From the NCBI GenBank assembly GCA_030426385.1, contig JAUHYI010000005.1, forward strand, positions 32,996 to 96,995: a stretch of 64,000 bases of DNA. Reading direction: 5' to 3'. This document shows, piece by piece, positions 43,951 through 53,359 of the stretch. The position numbers and the translations under genes were made by a program. Each line of letters begins with the position of its first letter. The first letter of the stretch is position 1. This DNA comes from Phycisphaerae bacterium (lineage in GTDB: Bacteria > Planctomycetota > Phycisphaerae > Phycisphaerales > Phycisphaeraceae). The notes below the pieces were generated by a model. The model was not told where the DNA came from. It searched no databases and saw only the letters and a list, made by a program, of their open reading frames with translations.

Positions 43951-44613
43951 ATGATCGAAATCCCTGTCCATAACGTCAGCGGCCAACAGGTCGACACCCT
44001 CACTCTTGACGAGCAATTGCTCGGCGGCGAGGTACGTCACGCCCTGCTCAAACAGGCCTACGTCCGCTCGCATGCCAATCGCCGACAAGGCACCAGCGCC
44101 ACTCGTGGCCGTGGTCTCAAGTCCGGCTCGACCCGCAAGCTGTATAAGCAGAAGGGCACCGGCAACGCTCGCCGCGGTAACATCCGCACCAACCTCATGC
44201 GTGGCGGCGGCCCGGCATTCGGCAAAGTTACCAAGTCCTGGCGACAGGACATGCCGACCAAGATGCGTCGCCTGGCCAATCGTAACGCACTGCTGGCCAA
44301 AGCCGTCGATCAGGAAATCAAAGTCATTGACAGCCTGAGTTTCGACAAGCCCTCGACTAAAGCATTTCAAGACCTGCTCGCCGCCCTGCAAATCGATCGT
44401 TCCTGTCTGGTCGCCCTCTCGACCACTATTGGCTCGGAAGCCAAAAGCGCCAAAAACATTGATAGCGTTAGTTTGACTCAGGTCGACCGCCTCAACGCGT
44501 TCGACCTGCTCACGCATCGTTATCTCTTGGTGGAAAAGGCTACTTTGCAAGGTTGGATTGACAAAGCCAAATCGGCAACCTCAGAAGTTGCTGACAATCA
44601 GGAGGCTGCCTGA
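43951..44613 (+). CDS. rplD: 50S ribosomal protein L4
   Basis: The protein has 220 residues. The conserved loop GTSATRGRGLKSGSTRKLYK and KGTGNARRGNIR reaches the exit tunnel. In many bacteria L4 also represses its own operon by binding the leader RNA; whether that occurs here is unknown. Its TGA overlaps the rplW ATG by one base (TGATG). The gap to rplC is 231 bp without a visible gene. Confidence 0.98.
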   Translation: MIEIPVHNVSGQQVDTLTLDEQLLGGEVRHALLKQAYVRSHANRRQGTSATRGRGLKSGSTRKLYKQKGTGNARRGNIRTNLMRGGGPAFGKVTKSWRQDMPTKMRRLANRNALLAKAVDQEIKVIDSLSFDKPSTKAFQDLLAALQIDRSCLVALSTTIGSEAKSAKNIDSVSLTQVDRLNAFDLLTHRYLLVEKATLQGWIDKAKSATSEVADNQEAA

Positions 44614-44891
44614 TGCACGCCACGCAAATTATCAAAAAACCACTCATCACTGAGAAAACGACCTGGGAAGCCGACGCTCGTAACCGTGTGAGTTTTCAAG
44701 TTGACATGAAAGCCAACAAAGAAGACATCCGCAACGCGATCGTCGAGATTTACAAAGTCCGCGTTGAGAAAGTCAGTACCCAGGTTCGCAAGGGTAAATA
44801 TTTTCGCAACAAGTTTGGCACCGGCAAAACCAATAGCTGGAAAAAAGCCACCGTGCATATTCACGAGGACGACAAAATCGACCTGTTCTAA
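44613..44891 (+). CDS. rplW: 50S ribosomal protein L23
   Basis: The protein has 92 residues. IIKKPLITEKTTW and FQVDMKANKEDIRNAIVEIY are the family blocks. L23 lies at the tunnel exit and docks trigger factor and SRP. GGAGG seven bases before the ATG is among the best ribosome binding sites in the window, and the gene is coupled to rplD. Confidence 0.98.
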   Translation: MHATQIIKKPLITEKTTWEADARNRVSFQVDMKANKEDIRNAIVEIYKVRVEKVSTQVRKGKYFRNKFGTGKTNSWKKATVHIHEDDKIDLF

Positions 44892-45011
44892 ACGCATGCA
44901 TGCGAAAACGCTTCGCAACGCAATGCCGCAGTCCGTTTCGCCGTCTGAGTTTGAATCCTAAGTATGAACCAATGCGTGACTGATCGTCACGACTTGACAA
45001 GGCACAGAATC

Positions 45012-45866
45012 ATGGCCATCCGAATTTACAAACGAACAAGCCCCGGCCGACGCAACAGCTCGGTGAACCTGAATACTCAGGTGACCAAGACCAAGCCCGA
45101 GAAGTCGCTGCTCAAGGCGCAGAATAAAAACGGTGGTCGCAACCATCACGGCAAAATCACGACCAAAGGTCGTGGCGGTGGGGCCAAGCGTCGTTACCGT
45201 TTGATCGATTTTCGTCGCAATAAGGTAGAGATGCCTGCGACCGTGATCGGCATCGAATACGATCCGAACCGCACCTGCCACATCGCGCTGCTGCAATACG
45301 AAGACGGCGACAAGCGATACATTCTCGCCCCGGCTGGTTTGACCGACGGCGATACCGTGGTGGCCAGTGATGATGTGGCAGAACCGAAGGTTGGTAATTC
45401 GATGCCGTTGGCTCGCGTGCCTGCAGGTCTCGACGTGCACAACATCGAACTGGTGCCCGGCAAGGGTGGCCAACTGTGCCGCTCGGCGGGTAGCTCGGCA
45501 CGACTCACCAATAAAGAAGGCCAGTGGGCCACCTTGGTGTTTCCATCCGGCGAAATTCGTCAGATCTCGCTCAATTGTCGCGTGACCATCGGCGTGGTCG
45601 GCAATTCCGATCATGCTCGCGTTCGTTACGGCAAAGCTGGGCGTCGTCGTCACAAAGGCCTGCGTCCCAAGACGCGTGGTATGGCGAAAAACCACCACGA
45701 TCACCCCATGGGTGGTGGTGACGGCGGCTCCAAGAGTAACCGACCGCCTGCGTCGAAGACCGGCGTGCTGTCCAAGGGTGGACGTACCCGTGATCGCGGC
45801 AAGCCATCCGACAAACGCATCATTCGCCGACGCAAGAGCAAACGTTACGGCCAGTTGGTGCTGTAA
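45012..45866 (+). CDS. rplB: 50S ribosomal protein L2
   Basis: The protein has 284 residues. It includes GRNHHGKITTKGRGGGAKRR, RYILAPAGL, GQLCRSAGSSARL and the peptidyl-transferase histidine region NHHDHPMGGG. I chose ATG 45012 (MAIRIYKRTSPG) because the protein family starts there; the frame is open to 44964. L2 is needed for subunit joining and peptidyl transfer. Confidence 0.98.
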   Translation: MAIRIYKRTSPGRRNSSVNLNTQVTKTKPEKSLLKAQNKNGGRNHHGKITTKGRGGGAKRRYRLIDFRRNKVEMPATVIGIEYDPNRTCHIALLQYEDGDKRYILAPAGLTDGDTVVASDDVAEPKVGNSMPLARVPAGLDVHNIELVPGKGGQLCRSAGSSARLTNKEGQWATLVFPSGEIRQISLNCRVTIGVVGNSDHARVRYGKAGRRRHKGLRPKTRGMAKNHHDHPMGGGDGGSKSNRPPASKTGVLSKGGRTRDRGKPSDKRIIRRRKSKRYGQLVL

Positions 45867-45885
45867 ACCGTGGGTGTAAAAACGA

Positions 45886-45908
45886 CCTGCGGTATGCACC
45901 ACAGGCTA
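45886..45908 (+). repeat. Palindromic repeat family A in the rplB-rpsS spacer
   Basis: CCTGCGGTATGCACCACAGG followed by CTA. The loop is ATGC, the form found in the ribosomal spacers. Confidence 0.75.
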
Positions 45909-45992
45909 GGAAAGTAAAAGTAAAAAGAGAACGACAATAAAATTTGTCACGACTCACGAACTAAACGAACTACGTTTCACGAGATAAACATC

Positions 45993-46286
45993 ATGCCCCG
46001 ATCACTGAAAAAAGGCCCGAACGTCGTTGAAAAGCTGTACCGCAAGGTCGAGCAGCTCAATCAGATGAACCGCAAGGATCCGATCAAGACCTGGTCGCGT
46101 GCCTGCACCATCGTGCCTGAATTCGTCGGCCACACGTTTCTGGTCCACAACGGCAAGGTGTTCAACAACGTGTTCGTCACCGAAGACATGGTCGGCCACA
46201 AACTCGGCGAGTTCAGCCTGACCCGAACGTTCAAAGGACACACGACTGGTACCAAGGCCCAACGCGCCGCAGGCACGATTCGCTAA
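45993..46286 (+). CDS. rpsS: 30S ribosomal protein S19
   Basis: The protein has 97 residues. [29 protein letters not shown] and [16 protein letters not shown] are S19 hallmarks. It binds 16S rRNA with S13 in the 30S head. The C-terminus [16 protein letters not shown] is slightly longer than in E. coli. Confidence 0.98.
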   Translation: MPRSLKKGPNVVEKLYRKVEQLNQMNRKDPIKTWSRACTIVPEFVGHTFLVHNGKVFNNVFVTEDMVGHKLGEFSLTRTFKGHTTGTKAQRAAGTIR

Positions 46287-46298
46287 ACGGCACCAGAG

Positions 46299-46322
46299 CC
46301 GCACGGCATGCACCGCGGGCTA
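46299..46322 (+). repeat. Palindromic repeat family A in the rpsS-rplV spacer
   Basis: CGGCATGCACCGCGGGCTA, a slightly degenerate copy. It is followed by an A-rich stretch and CACGACTCACGA, as in the neighbouring spacers. Confidence 0.7.
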
Positions 46323-46406
46323 TCAAGAAATAGACAATGCAGCGCTTAAACTGCTGCAGGATTCACGACTCACGAACAATTACGAAACACGATTCACGAG
46401 AATACC

Positions 46407-46736
46407 ATGCCCTATACCAACATTCATCGCGGTGCCCGCATCAGTCCGACCAAGTGTCGGCTTGTGGCTGACCAGATTCGCGGCAAGCGCATTGATGAGG
46501 CGATGATGATCCTCGAAACGTCCAAGCGACGCGGTGCGTATTACATCCGTCGTGCCCTCGACGCGGCTCGCGCCAATGCTGAGGAAGCCGAAGTTGATGT
46601 CCGTCGCCTGATCGTCTCCGACGCTCGCGTCGACAGTGGCCCGACAATCAAACGCTTCCAACCCAAAGACCGTGGCCGTGCTCATCCGATCAAAAAGCGC
46701 ACCTGCCACATTACCGTGTCGGTTGACGCGAAGTAA
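46407..46736 (+). CDS. rplV: 50S ribosomal protein L22
   Basis: The protein has 109 residues. HRGARISPTKCRLVADQIRG, RGAYYIRRALDAARANAEE and the hairpin end KRTCHITVSVD are typical. The long beta-hairpin lines the exit tunnel, and mutations there can give macrolide resistance in other species. Confidence 0.98.
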   Translation: MPYTNIHRGARISPTKCRLVADQIRGKRIDEAMMILETSKRRGAYYIRRALDAARANAEEAEVDVRRLIVSDARVDSGPTIKRFQPKDRGRAHPIKKRTCHITVSVDAK

Positions 46737-46752
46737 AAGCAGATGCGGGAAA

Positions 46753-46775
46753 CCCGCGGTATGCACCGCGGGCTA
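46753..46775 (+). repeat. Palindromic repeat family A in the rplV-rpsC spacer
   Basis: CCCGCGGTATGCACCGCGGG followed by CTA is a perfect 8-bp stem with an ATGC loop, the best-formed copy. Confidence 0.85.
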
Positions 46776-46812
46776 CAAAAGAAAAAGACAGCGAAAAGTA
46801 AAATTCGTCACG

Positions 46813-46854
46813 ACTCACGACTCACGACTCACGACTCACGACTCACGACTCACG
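46813..46854 (+). repeat. Tandem 7-bp repeat (ACTCACG), six perfect units, upstream of rpsC
   Basis: The array sits between the palindrome and the rpsC start and is transcribed as leader. One further CACGACTCACGA copy follows at 46866-46877. Single copies of the same motif precede rpsS and rplV. Confidence 0.92.
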
Positions 46855-46891
46855 AACTAATAGAACACGACTCACGAAACTGAGAGTAATC

Positions 46892-47596
46892 ATGGGACAG
46901 AAAACACATCCATTCGGCTTCCGCGTCGGCATTACCGAACCGCACAAGAGCCGTTGGTACGCACCGAAAGCGCTTTACGGCGAATTGCTGGTTGAAGACC
47001 AGAAGATTCGTAAGTTCCTCGATGAACGTCTGAACCGTCGCCCTCCATTTGCGGCTGTCAGTGACATTCACATCGAACGTACCCGTGAAGAACTGAAGAT
47101 CATCGTGCGTACCGCGCGGCCTGGCCTGGTGATTGGTCCCAAGGGATCGAACGTCGAAGAGCTGACCCGCGAGCTGATTGATCTGACCGGCCGAAACGTG
47201 TCGATCAACTGCGTCGAAGTGGCCAACCCAGACATGGAAGCCCAGCTCGTCGCCGAGTCGATCGCCGAGCAAATGAAAAAGCGTGCGAGTTTCCGCCGCG
47301 TGATGAAGATGAAAGCCGAAGCCTCGATGACTGCCGGTGCCAAGGGTTGCAAGATCATGTTGTCGGGTCGTCTCGGTGGCCACGAAATGAGTCGCAGCGA
47401 AGAAACCAGCCTCGGCTCGATTCCGTTGCAGACATTGCAGGCCAACATTGACTACGGATTTGCCGTGAGTCACACCACGTACGGCTCGATCGGCGTGAAA
47501 GTGTGGATCTATAAAGGCATGTACGAAGAAAACACCGCTGCGGAATACGAATCGAAAGCCGCTGGTGCTCGTCCCCGTGCTCGAGGACGTCACTAA
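46892..47596 (+). CDS. rpsC: 30S ribosomal protein S3
   Basis: The protein has 234 residues. It begins MGQKTHPFGFRVGITEPHKS and has the KH segment LVIGPKGSNVEELTRELIDL and the C-terminal KGCKIMLSGRLGG and DYGFAVSHTTYGSIGVKVWI. S3 lies at the mRNA entry site with helicase activity. The usual gene order rplV-rpsC-rplP is kept. Confidence 0.98.
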   Translation: MGQKTHPFGFRVGITEPHKSRWYAPKALYGELLVEDQKIRKFLDERLNRRPPFAAVSDIHIERTREELKIIVRTARPGLVIGPKGSNVEELTRELIDLTGRNVSINCVEVANPDMEAQLVAESIAEQMKKRASFRRVMKMKAEASMTAGAKGCKIMLSGRLGGHEMSRSEETSLGSIPLQTLQANIDYGFAVSHTTYGSIGVKVWIYKGMYEENTAAEYESKAAGARPRARGRH

Positions 47597-47737
47597 ACCG
47601 CACTGGCGACTGGTTGTTTTATCAACTCCGTCAGCCGTTATTGGAAATGTCGCGACACTGACGACGTGTCGCGGTCCCAGGAATAGACATTAATCATGGT
47701 GGTCCGTTGGATCGCCACATGAATCGGAAATGAACCC

Positions 47738-48154
47738 ATGCCTCTGATGCCCAAACGAGTCAAGTTCCGCAAGCAACAGCGCGGCGTCCTCAAAGGAAAT
47801 GCCCAACGCGGTAATTTTGTGGCGTACGGTGAGTACGGCCTGCAATGCACCGGCATGGGTTGGATGACTGCTCGCCAGATTGAAGCTGGTCGTATTGCCG
47901 CCCGTCAGTTTTTGTCTCGCGAAGGCAAACTGTACATCCGCGTTTTCCCCGACAAGCCGATCAGTAAGAAGCCGTTGGAAACACGTATGGGTAAAGGTAA
48001 GGCCGAACCGGAATACTGGGCAGCCCGCGTGAAACCTGGCACGATCATTTACGAAGTGGCTGGTGTGCCTCGTGAACTGGCCGTGCAGGCGTTTACCCGA
48101 GTGGCCCACAAGATGCCGTTCAAGTGCCGATTCATTGAACGACGACACGCCTAA
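47738..48154 (+). CDS. rplP: 50S ribosomal protein L16
   Basis: The protein has 138 residues. [36 protein letters not shown] and [20 protein letters not shown] are L16 blocks. It organises the A-site region of the 50S subunit. Confidence 0.98.
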   Translation: MPLMPKRVKFRKQQRGVLKGNAQRGNFVAYGEYGLQCTGMGWMTARQIEAGRIAARQFLSREGKLYIRVFPDKPISKKPLETRMGKGKAEPEYWAARVKPGTIIYEVAGVPRELAVQAFTRVAHKMPFKCRFIERRHA

Positions 48155-48253
48155 GCAAGTTGCAGACAAAACAAACGTTCGGCATGACATGTGCCGGTTA
48201 GCCAAGACAGAACAAACGACCCGAACCCAAGACGTATACCAGGAAGCCTCGCG

Positions 48254-48469
48254 ATGAAGACCGACGAAGTCCACAAGATGAAAGACGAAGAACTGACCGT
48301 CGAAGCCAATCGGTTGCGTCACGAACTGTACGAACTGCGTAGCCAGGCGGTGACCGAGAAGCTGGAAAACCCACGTCAGTTACGCCACATGCGACGCGAC
48401 ATCGCTCGTTTGCTCACCGAAGCGCGTAGCCGACAGATTGCTGCCGCAGCCAACACGGCCGAAGCCTGA
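48254..48469 (+). CDS. rpmC: 50S ribosomal protein L29
   Basis: The protein has 71 residues. MKTDEVHKMKDEELTVEANR, LYELRSQAVTEKLENP and RRDIARLLTEARSR give the helical L29 pattern. I chose ATG 48254; the frame is open to 48191 but those residues are not conserved. Confidence 0.96.
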   Translation: MKTDEVHKMKDEELTVEANRLRHELYELRSQAVTEKLENPRQLRHMRRDIARLLTEARSRQIAAAANTAEA

Positions 48470-48536
48470 AATAAGTAGACCTAACGAAACAAGACCGACA
48501 CGATTTACGGATCACGAAACCCAGAGACGCTAGACC

Positions 48537-48830
48537 ATGACCACGACTCAAGATAATCCAACTTCATCACGCGGCACGCTCACGCGGACCGTCACCGGTG
48601 TCGTCGCATCGGACAAACGCGACAAGACCCGCACCGTGGTCGTTGCGTTTCAACAGCGTCATCCCAAGTATGGCAAGTACCTCAAGCGATCCACTCGCTA
48701 TCAGGTGCATGATCCGAACAACGAAAGCAAGACCGGCGATCGCGTGGAAATCGCCAACTGTCGTCCGATCAGCAAGACCAAAAGCTGGCGGTTGGTCCGA
48801 GTGGTTGAGGCAGCCCCCGAAGCCCTCTAA
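48537..48830 (+). CDS. rpsQ: 30S ribosomal protein S17
   Basis: The protein has 97 residues. RTVTGVVASDKRDKTRTVVV, HPKYGKYLKRSTRYQVHDP and GDRVEIANCRPISKTKSWRL match the OB-fold of S17. Short unconserved extensions occur at both ends. Confidence 0.97.
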   Translation: MTTTQDNPTSSRGTLTRTVTGVVASDKRDKTRTVVVAFQQRHPKYGKYLKRSTRYQVHDPNNESKTGDRVEIANCRPISKTKSWRLVRVVEAAPEAL

Positions 48831-48920
48831 TTTAATTGATGGCACGTACGGTTAAGACCAGCCCAAAGAAACAGATAACAGGCTCGTGAGTGCATCGCCA
48901 CTCAGTGAAGGAATAGAAAC

Positions 48921-49307
48921 ATGATTCAAGTTGAATCCAGAGTAGACGTCGCGGATAACACAGGTGCGAAAATCGCCTATGTGATCCGTGTGCTGCGAGG
49001 CTCGACGGCACGGGGCAAATACACCCGTCGAACCGCGGGCGTCGGTGACCGTGTGGTCTGCTCGGTCAAGAAAGCACTGCCCGGCGGTGACATGAAGACC
49101 GGCACAATCGTCAAGGGTGTCGTGGTTCGCACGAAATATCCTGTGCGACGACCCGATGGCAGCTACGTCAAGTTCGATCGTAATGCGGTGGTGCTCATCG
49201 ACGATGATGGCAATCCGCGTGGCACACGTATCTTCGGGGCAGTGGCCCGCGAACTGCGTGAGAAAAGTTATATGAAAATTGTGTCCCTCGCTTCGGAGGT
49301 GGTGTAA
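48921..49307 (+). CDS. rplN: 50S ribosomal protein L14
   Basis: The protein has 128 residues. [39 protein letters not shown] and [20 protein letters not shown] are conserved L14 sequence, and it ends IVSLASEVV. The TAA and the rplX ATG share one base (TAATG), so the two genes are coupled. Confidence 0.98.
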   Translation: MIQVESRVDVADNTGAKIAYVIRVLRGSTARGKYTRRTAGVGDRVVCSVKKALPGGDMKTGTIVKGVVVRTKYPVRRPDGSYVKFDRNAVVLIDDDGNPRGTRIFGAVARELREKSYMKIVSLASEVV

Positions 49308-49651
49308 TGGCTCGACATGTACGACGAGATGACATGGTGATCGTCACCAGTGGCGACGACAAAGGTAAGCAAGGGCGAATCCTGCGCGTGATCCCTGGCG
49401 ATCATCCTAACCTGACCAAAGTGGTCGTTGAAGGTATCAACGTCCGCACCCGGCATATGCGTCCTTCGCAGGCCAACCCGCAAGGCGGCACGGTGCAAAA
49501 GGAATTGCCGATCCACGTGAGCAAAGTCTCGCCTGTGGTCGACGGCAAGCCCACCCGTGTGCGTTTTGAAATCGCTGACAACGGTGCCAAACGTCGCATC
49601 GCGGTCAAGGGTGGCGGCAAGATTGGGCCTGATCTCAAGAAAGCGCGATAA
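49307..49651 (+). CDS. rplX: 50S ribosomal protein L24
   Basis: The protein has 114 residues. The KOW motif is in DMVIVTSGDDKGKQGRILRV, followed by VVVEGINVRTRHMRPSQANP. L24 starts 50S assembly. Its start overlaps the rplN stop. Confidence 0.97.
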   Translation: MARHVRRDDMVIVTSGDDKGKQGRILRVIPGDHPNLTKVVVEGINVRTRHMRPSQANPQGGTVQKELPIHVSKVSPVVDGKPTRVRFEIADNGAKRRIAVKGGGKIGPDLKKAR

Positions 49652-49707
49652 CCCCCCACACATACGCACGGCAAAACAAGCAAGACACGTTAAACGGATA
49701 GATCATC

Positions 49708-50274
49708 ATGATTCCGCGAATGAAACAAAAATGGCAAGAGTCGGTCAACGCCAAGCTCAAGAGCGAGTTCGGCATCGACAATCCCATGGCACTGCCCACG
49801 TTTGAAAAAATCGTGGTCAACGTCGGCATGGGACACAGTCTCGAAGGCACGAAGCTCAACCCGACGCACAAAGAAGAAGTGCTCAAGACCTTGACCGTGA
49901 TCACCGGCCAAAAGCCTGTCGTGGTCAAAGCCAAGAAGTCGGTCTCGAACTTCAAAGTGCGTACCGGCTATGAATCCGGAGCCATGGTCACCTTGCGTGG
50001 CGATCGCATGTGGGAATTCTTCGATCGCCTTGTCTCGCTGGCTATCCCGCGAATTAAAGACTTTCGTGGACTCAAGAAAACCAGTTTCGACAAAGCAGGC
50101 AACTACTCGTTCGGCGTCAACGAGCAGGGTATTTTCCCTGAAGTTGATATTGCCAACGCCAAGTACCAGCACGGCATGCACATCACCTTGTGCTTTGCCA
50201 AGAGCAACAAAGAAATCTCAACAGTGGCCCTGACGGAAATGGGCATGCCTTTCCAACGGCCTGAAGATAACTGA
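49708..50274 (+). CDS. rplE: 50S ribosomal protein L5
   Basis: The protein has 188 residues. NPMALPTFEKIVVNVGMG, ITGQKPVVVKAKKSVSNFKV, GAMVTLRGDRMWEFFDRLVS and FGVNEQGIFPEVDI identify L5, which contacts 5S rRNA and the P-site tRNA. Confidence 0.98.
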   Translation: MIPRMKQKWQESVNAKLKSEFGIDNPMALPTFEKIVVNVGMGHSLEGTKLNPTHKEEVLKTLTVITGQKPVVVKAKKSVSNFKVRTGYESGAMVTLRGDRMWEFFDRLVSLAIPRIKDFRGLKKTSFDKAGNYSFGVNEQGIFPEVDIANAKYQHGMHITLCFAKSNKEISTVALTEMGMPFQRPEDN

Positions 50275-50349
50275 ATTACACCAGCAAGCCCGCGAATCAA
50301 TTAACCAGCGATCACGAGTCAACATCGAGATACGAAACGAGTTAACCCA

Positions 50350-50619
50350 ATGTCCAGTAAATCCACCATTGTAAAAATGAAGCGCATCGAAGCGACGATC
50401 GCCAAGCATCGCGAGCAGCGTGAAGCGTTGAAAAAAGCAGGCGACTATGCGGGTTTGGCCCGTTTGCCTCGCGACGCCAGCCCGACACGATTGCGTAACC
50501 TGTGTGCCCTGACCGGCCGAAGCCGATCGGTGTATCGCAAGTTCAAAATCTCGCGTATCAAACTGCGTGAACTGGCCTTGGAAGGCAAAATCCCCGGCAT
50601 GCGTAAAGCATCCTGGTAA
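50350..50619 (+). CDS. rpsN: 30S ribosomal protein S14, zinc-free form
   Basis: The protein has 89 residues, the long class of S14. It ends [20 protein letters not shown], then [18 protein letters not shown]. Only one cysteine is present, so the CxxC...CxxC zinc site of the short form is absent. This fits a zinc-independent ribosome, as does L36 in the same operon. Confidence 0.97.
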   Translation: MSSKSTIVKMKRIEATIAKHREQREALKKAGDYAGLARLPRDASPTRLRNLCALTGRSRSVYRKFKISRIKLRELALEGKIPGMRKASW

Positions 50620-50805
50620 CCCCCCCCCATATTTTCCCCTGCATGAACGACATTTTTGGGGGTCGGGAATGATGGGATGGGAAATGGGAATGGCGAAAGC
50701 CTGATACGAAAGTAAAGACGAACCAAACGTCACGAAGATATAAGAGTCACGAATTACGGACCCGAATCACCACAACGCGTGATTCACTGATAGGACACTA
50801 GCCCA

Positions 50806-51204
50806 ATGTCATATAGCGATACGATCGCCGACATGCTCACACGGATTCGCAATGCGACGCGTAACAAGGCCGACAAGGTCGATTGCCGTCACAGCAAAGT
50901 TTGCCAGGGCATTGCTCAGGTGCTGCAACAGGAAGGTTACATCGAAGGCTTTAATGTCATCGAAACAACCAACCAGGGCATCCTGCGTTTGGACCTGAAA
51001 TACGGCATGAGCGGAGAGCAGCTGTTTCACAAAATCGTACGCGAGTCCAAGCCAGGCCGCCGCGTGTATGTGAAGGCTGATGATATGCCTCGCCCGTTGG
51101 CAGGTTTGGGCATCGCGATTGTCAGCACGCCTCAGGGTGTGTTGTCCGATCGACAAGCCCGCGAAGCTCACATTGGTGGTGAGCTGTTGGCAACGATTGA
51201 GTAG
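50806..51204 (+). CDS. rpsH: 30S ribosomal protein S8
   Basis: The protein has 132 residues. YSDTIADMLTRIRNATRNK, ESKPGRRVYVKADDMPRPLA and GLGIAIVSTPQGVLSDRQAR are typical. S8 is a primary 16S rRNA binder and, in E. coli, the repressor of the spc operon. The 186-bp spacer before it has more CACGA motifs. Confidence 0.98.
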   Translation: MSYSDTIADMLTRIRNATRNKADKVDCRHSKVCQGIAQVLQQEGYIEGFNVIETTNQGILRLDLKYGMSGEQLFHKIVRESKPGRRVYVKADDMPRPLAGLGIAIVSTPQGVLSDRQAREAHIGGELLATIE

Positions 51205-51315
51205 TTAATAATTGCTCGTGCTTCACGGGCCGTTATTGCCTGACGTTGCTTGCATCGAACGATTGGTTTATTGGATTATTTACTAACATCACACTGACTC
51301 GATTGGATTCATACG

Positions 51316-51852
51316 ATGTCCCGTATCGGTAAACAACCTATTGCGATTCCCGCTGGCGTGAAGGTCAGCGTCAATGGCTGCGATGTCACCGTCGAAAACA
51401 GTGGCAAGAAATTAGCCATTACGCATCGACCTGAAGTCACTGTCAAGGTCGAAGATGACCAGGTCATTGTCGAACGTGGCGGAGATGATAAGCCGTCCAA
51501 ATCGTTCCACGGCCTGACACGCTCGCTGATTGCCAACATGATCACAGGCGTGACCACTGGCTTCACCCGCGAGTTGGAAATCGTCGGCGTGGGTTGGAAT
51601 GCTCAGGTGACTGGCAAGACCATCGGCCTCAAAGTCGGCTATGCCGATACCAAGGTTGTCGAGATCCCCATGGGAGTCGACGTGCAGGTACAAGGCCCTA
51701 AGATCACGGTTTCCGGAACTGACAAACAAGCCGTTGGTCAGACCGCCGCGAAGATTCGCGATCAACGTAAGCCTGAACCCTACAACGGTAAAGGCATCAA
51801 GTATTCCGACGAAGTGATTCTGCGTAAGCAGGGTAAAGCATTCGGTAGCTGA
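51316..51852 (+). CDS. rplF: 50S ribosomal protein L6
   Basis: The protein has 178 residues. MSRIGKQPIAIPAGVKV, FHGLTRSLIANMITGVTTGF, LEIVGVGWNAQVTGK and PEPYNGKGIKYSDEVILRKQ are diagnostic. L6 lies near the GTPase-associated region. Confidence 0.98.
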   Translation: MSRIGKQPIAIPAGVKVSVNGCDVTVENSGKKLAITHRPEVTVKVEDDQVIVERGGDDKPSKSFHGLTRSLIANMITGVTTGFTRELEIVGVGWNAQVTGKTIGLKVGYADTKVVEIPMGVDVQVQGPKITVSGTDKQAVGQTAAKIRDQRKPEPYNGKGIKYSDEVILRKQGKAFGS

Positions 51853-51956
51853 TTAAGCTCGAGTTAAGCGTATCGTATTAACGATCATTATGAGGATAAT
51901 GATCAGTAGAACCAAGGAAAAGCGTGGCGGGGGCAGCGTAAGAACTGAGAAATATT

Positions 51957-52313
51957 ATGGCCCAAACCAATGCCAATTATGCCCGTCGGATTCGTCGCAA
52001 ACGCGGTGTCCGTAAAAAGATTTTCGGCACGCCTGAGCGTCCGCGTCTGACGATTTTCCGCAGCAACAAGCACATGTACGCCCAGGTGGTCGATGACCTG
52101 TCGGGGCGCACGCTGGCTGCGGCTGGTACCGCGACCAAGAGTGGTGGCGCTGGTGGTAACATCGACGCGGCGGTTCAGATCGGCCAGCAGATCGGCGAAA
52201 AGGCCAAGGCTGCTGGTGTGGAACAGGTCGCGTTTGATCGCAACGGGTTTCGCTATCACGGGCGTGTCAAAGCATTGGCTGATGCGGCACGCGAAGCGGG
52301 ACTGAAGTTTTAA
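51957..52313 (+). CDS. rplR: 50S ribosomal protein L18
   Basis: The protein has 118 residues. [40 protein letters not shown] and [20 protein letters not shown] match L18, the 5S rRNA carrier. Confidence 0.98.
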   Translation: MAQTNANYARRIRRKRGVRKKIFGTPERPRLTIFRSNKHMYAQVVDDLSGRTLAAAGTATKSGGAGGNIDAAVQIGQQIGEKAKAAGVEQVAFDRNGFRYHGRVKALADAAREAGLKF

Positions 52314-52395
52314 TTGATAGTTCGGATTTAGAAAGCAAACAGAAATAGTTGCTACTCATCACCCGCCGACGCGGGATAAAGGCTAGGAAAGACCC

Positions 52396-53172
52396 ATGGC
52401 AGAAGCATTGATGGAACAAGGCCACGACCTCGAGTCGACAACCGTCAAGATCTACCGCACCGCTGCGGTGGTCAAGGGTGGTCGACGTTTTAGTTTCGGC
52501 GCGTTGGTGGTGGTCGGTGACCGTCGCGGCTCGGTCGGTATCGGTTACGGCAAAGCCCCAGGCGTGCCGGCTGCGATCGAAAAAGCTCAGAAGGCAGCAC
52601 GTAAAAATCTGGTGAAGGTCTCGTTGCTCAAAGGCACGATCCCACACGAGATTAACGCGACATTCGGCGCTTCGAAAGTGCGTATGTTGCCTGCCGCACC
52701 TGGCACGGGCGTGATTGCCGGTGGTACGGTGCGTGCCGTGTTGGAACTCGCTGGGGTTAAGGATTGCTTGACCAAAGCGTATGGCTCGACCAATGAAAAG
52801 AATCTGTCCCGGGCAGCGTTGGCGGGATTGTCATCGTTGCGTACCAAGGAAACTATCGCCACACTGCGCGGCGTTGACCTGGGTGAGACGGAAGTGGAAC
52901 AACGCCTGACCGCTGGCGAAAAATACGCACCGCAAGTGTCGTCAGAATCGGCACCCGCACGTGGCCCGGAAAATGTGGTCAAGAGTGGCCGTGGTGGTGG
53001 TAAGGGTGGTAATCGTGGTGGTCGCGGCGGCGGTGGTGGCGGTCGCGGTGGTCGTGATAATGCAACGGCATCGACGCCAACCCCAAGCCCAGAAGCAGCC
53101 GCACCTGCAGCCAGCGAAGGCGCTGCTCCAGCGGGTGATGCCCCAAGTCCTGAAGCGACGCCAGAGTCGTAA
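52396..53172 (+). CDS. rpsE: 30S ribosomal protein S5 with RGG-rich C-terminal tail
   Basis: The protein has 258 residues against about 166 in E. coli. The S5 core contains FSFGALVVVGDRRGSVGIGY, GKAPGVPAAIEKAQKAARKN and KAYGSTNEKNLSRA. After about residue 170 comes an unusual tail: a Gly/Arg segment (GRGGGKGGNRGGRGGGGGGR), then Ala/Pro/Ser repeats. RGG-type tails bind RNA in other proteins; this role is inferred. rpmD (L30), which normally follows rpsE, is absent. Confidence 0.97.
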   Translation: MAEALMEQGHDLESTTVKIYRTAAVVKGGRRFSFGALVVVGDRRGSVGIGYGKAPGVPAAIEKAQKAARKNLVKVSLLKGTIPHEINATFGASKVRMLPAAPGTGVIAGGTVRAVLELAGVKDCLTKAYGSTNEKNLSRAALAGLSSLRTKETIATLRGVDLGETEVEQRLTAGEKYAPQVSSESAPARGPENVVKSGRGGGKGGNRGGRGGGGGGRGGRDNATASTPTPSPEAAAPAASEGAAPAGDAPSPEATPES

Positions 53173-53359
53173 GGGATTCGGATCAGAAGTTCGAACGTCA
53201 TCGGATCGAACTGAATAATTGAGCAGGCGTGGCCCATGAAGCCCGTCACGCGAAACAACAGAACAGAGATTGACGCGAAATCGTCAGTCCAGGACCGTGA
53301 ATCAAAACCGCGTGCAATAACCGTGGTCAACGAATAGCCATCAGTAGGAAATAATCGCC

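Noticed and set aside
44958..45902. Minus-strand open frame of 314 codons
   Set aside because: It lies fully opposite rplB, a certain gene, and has no family motifs.
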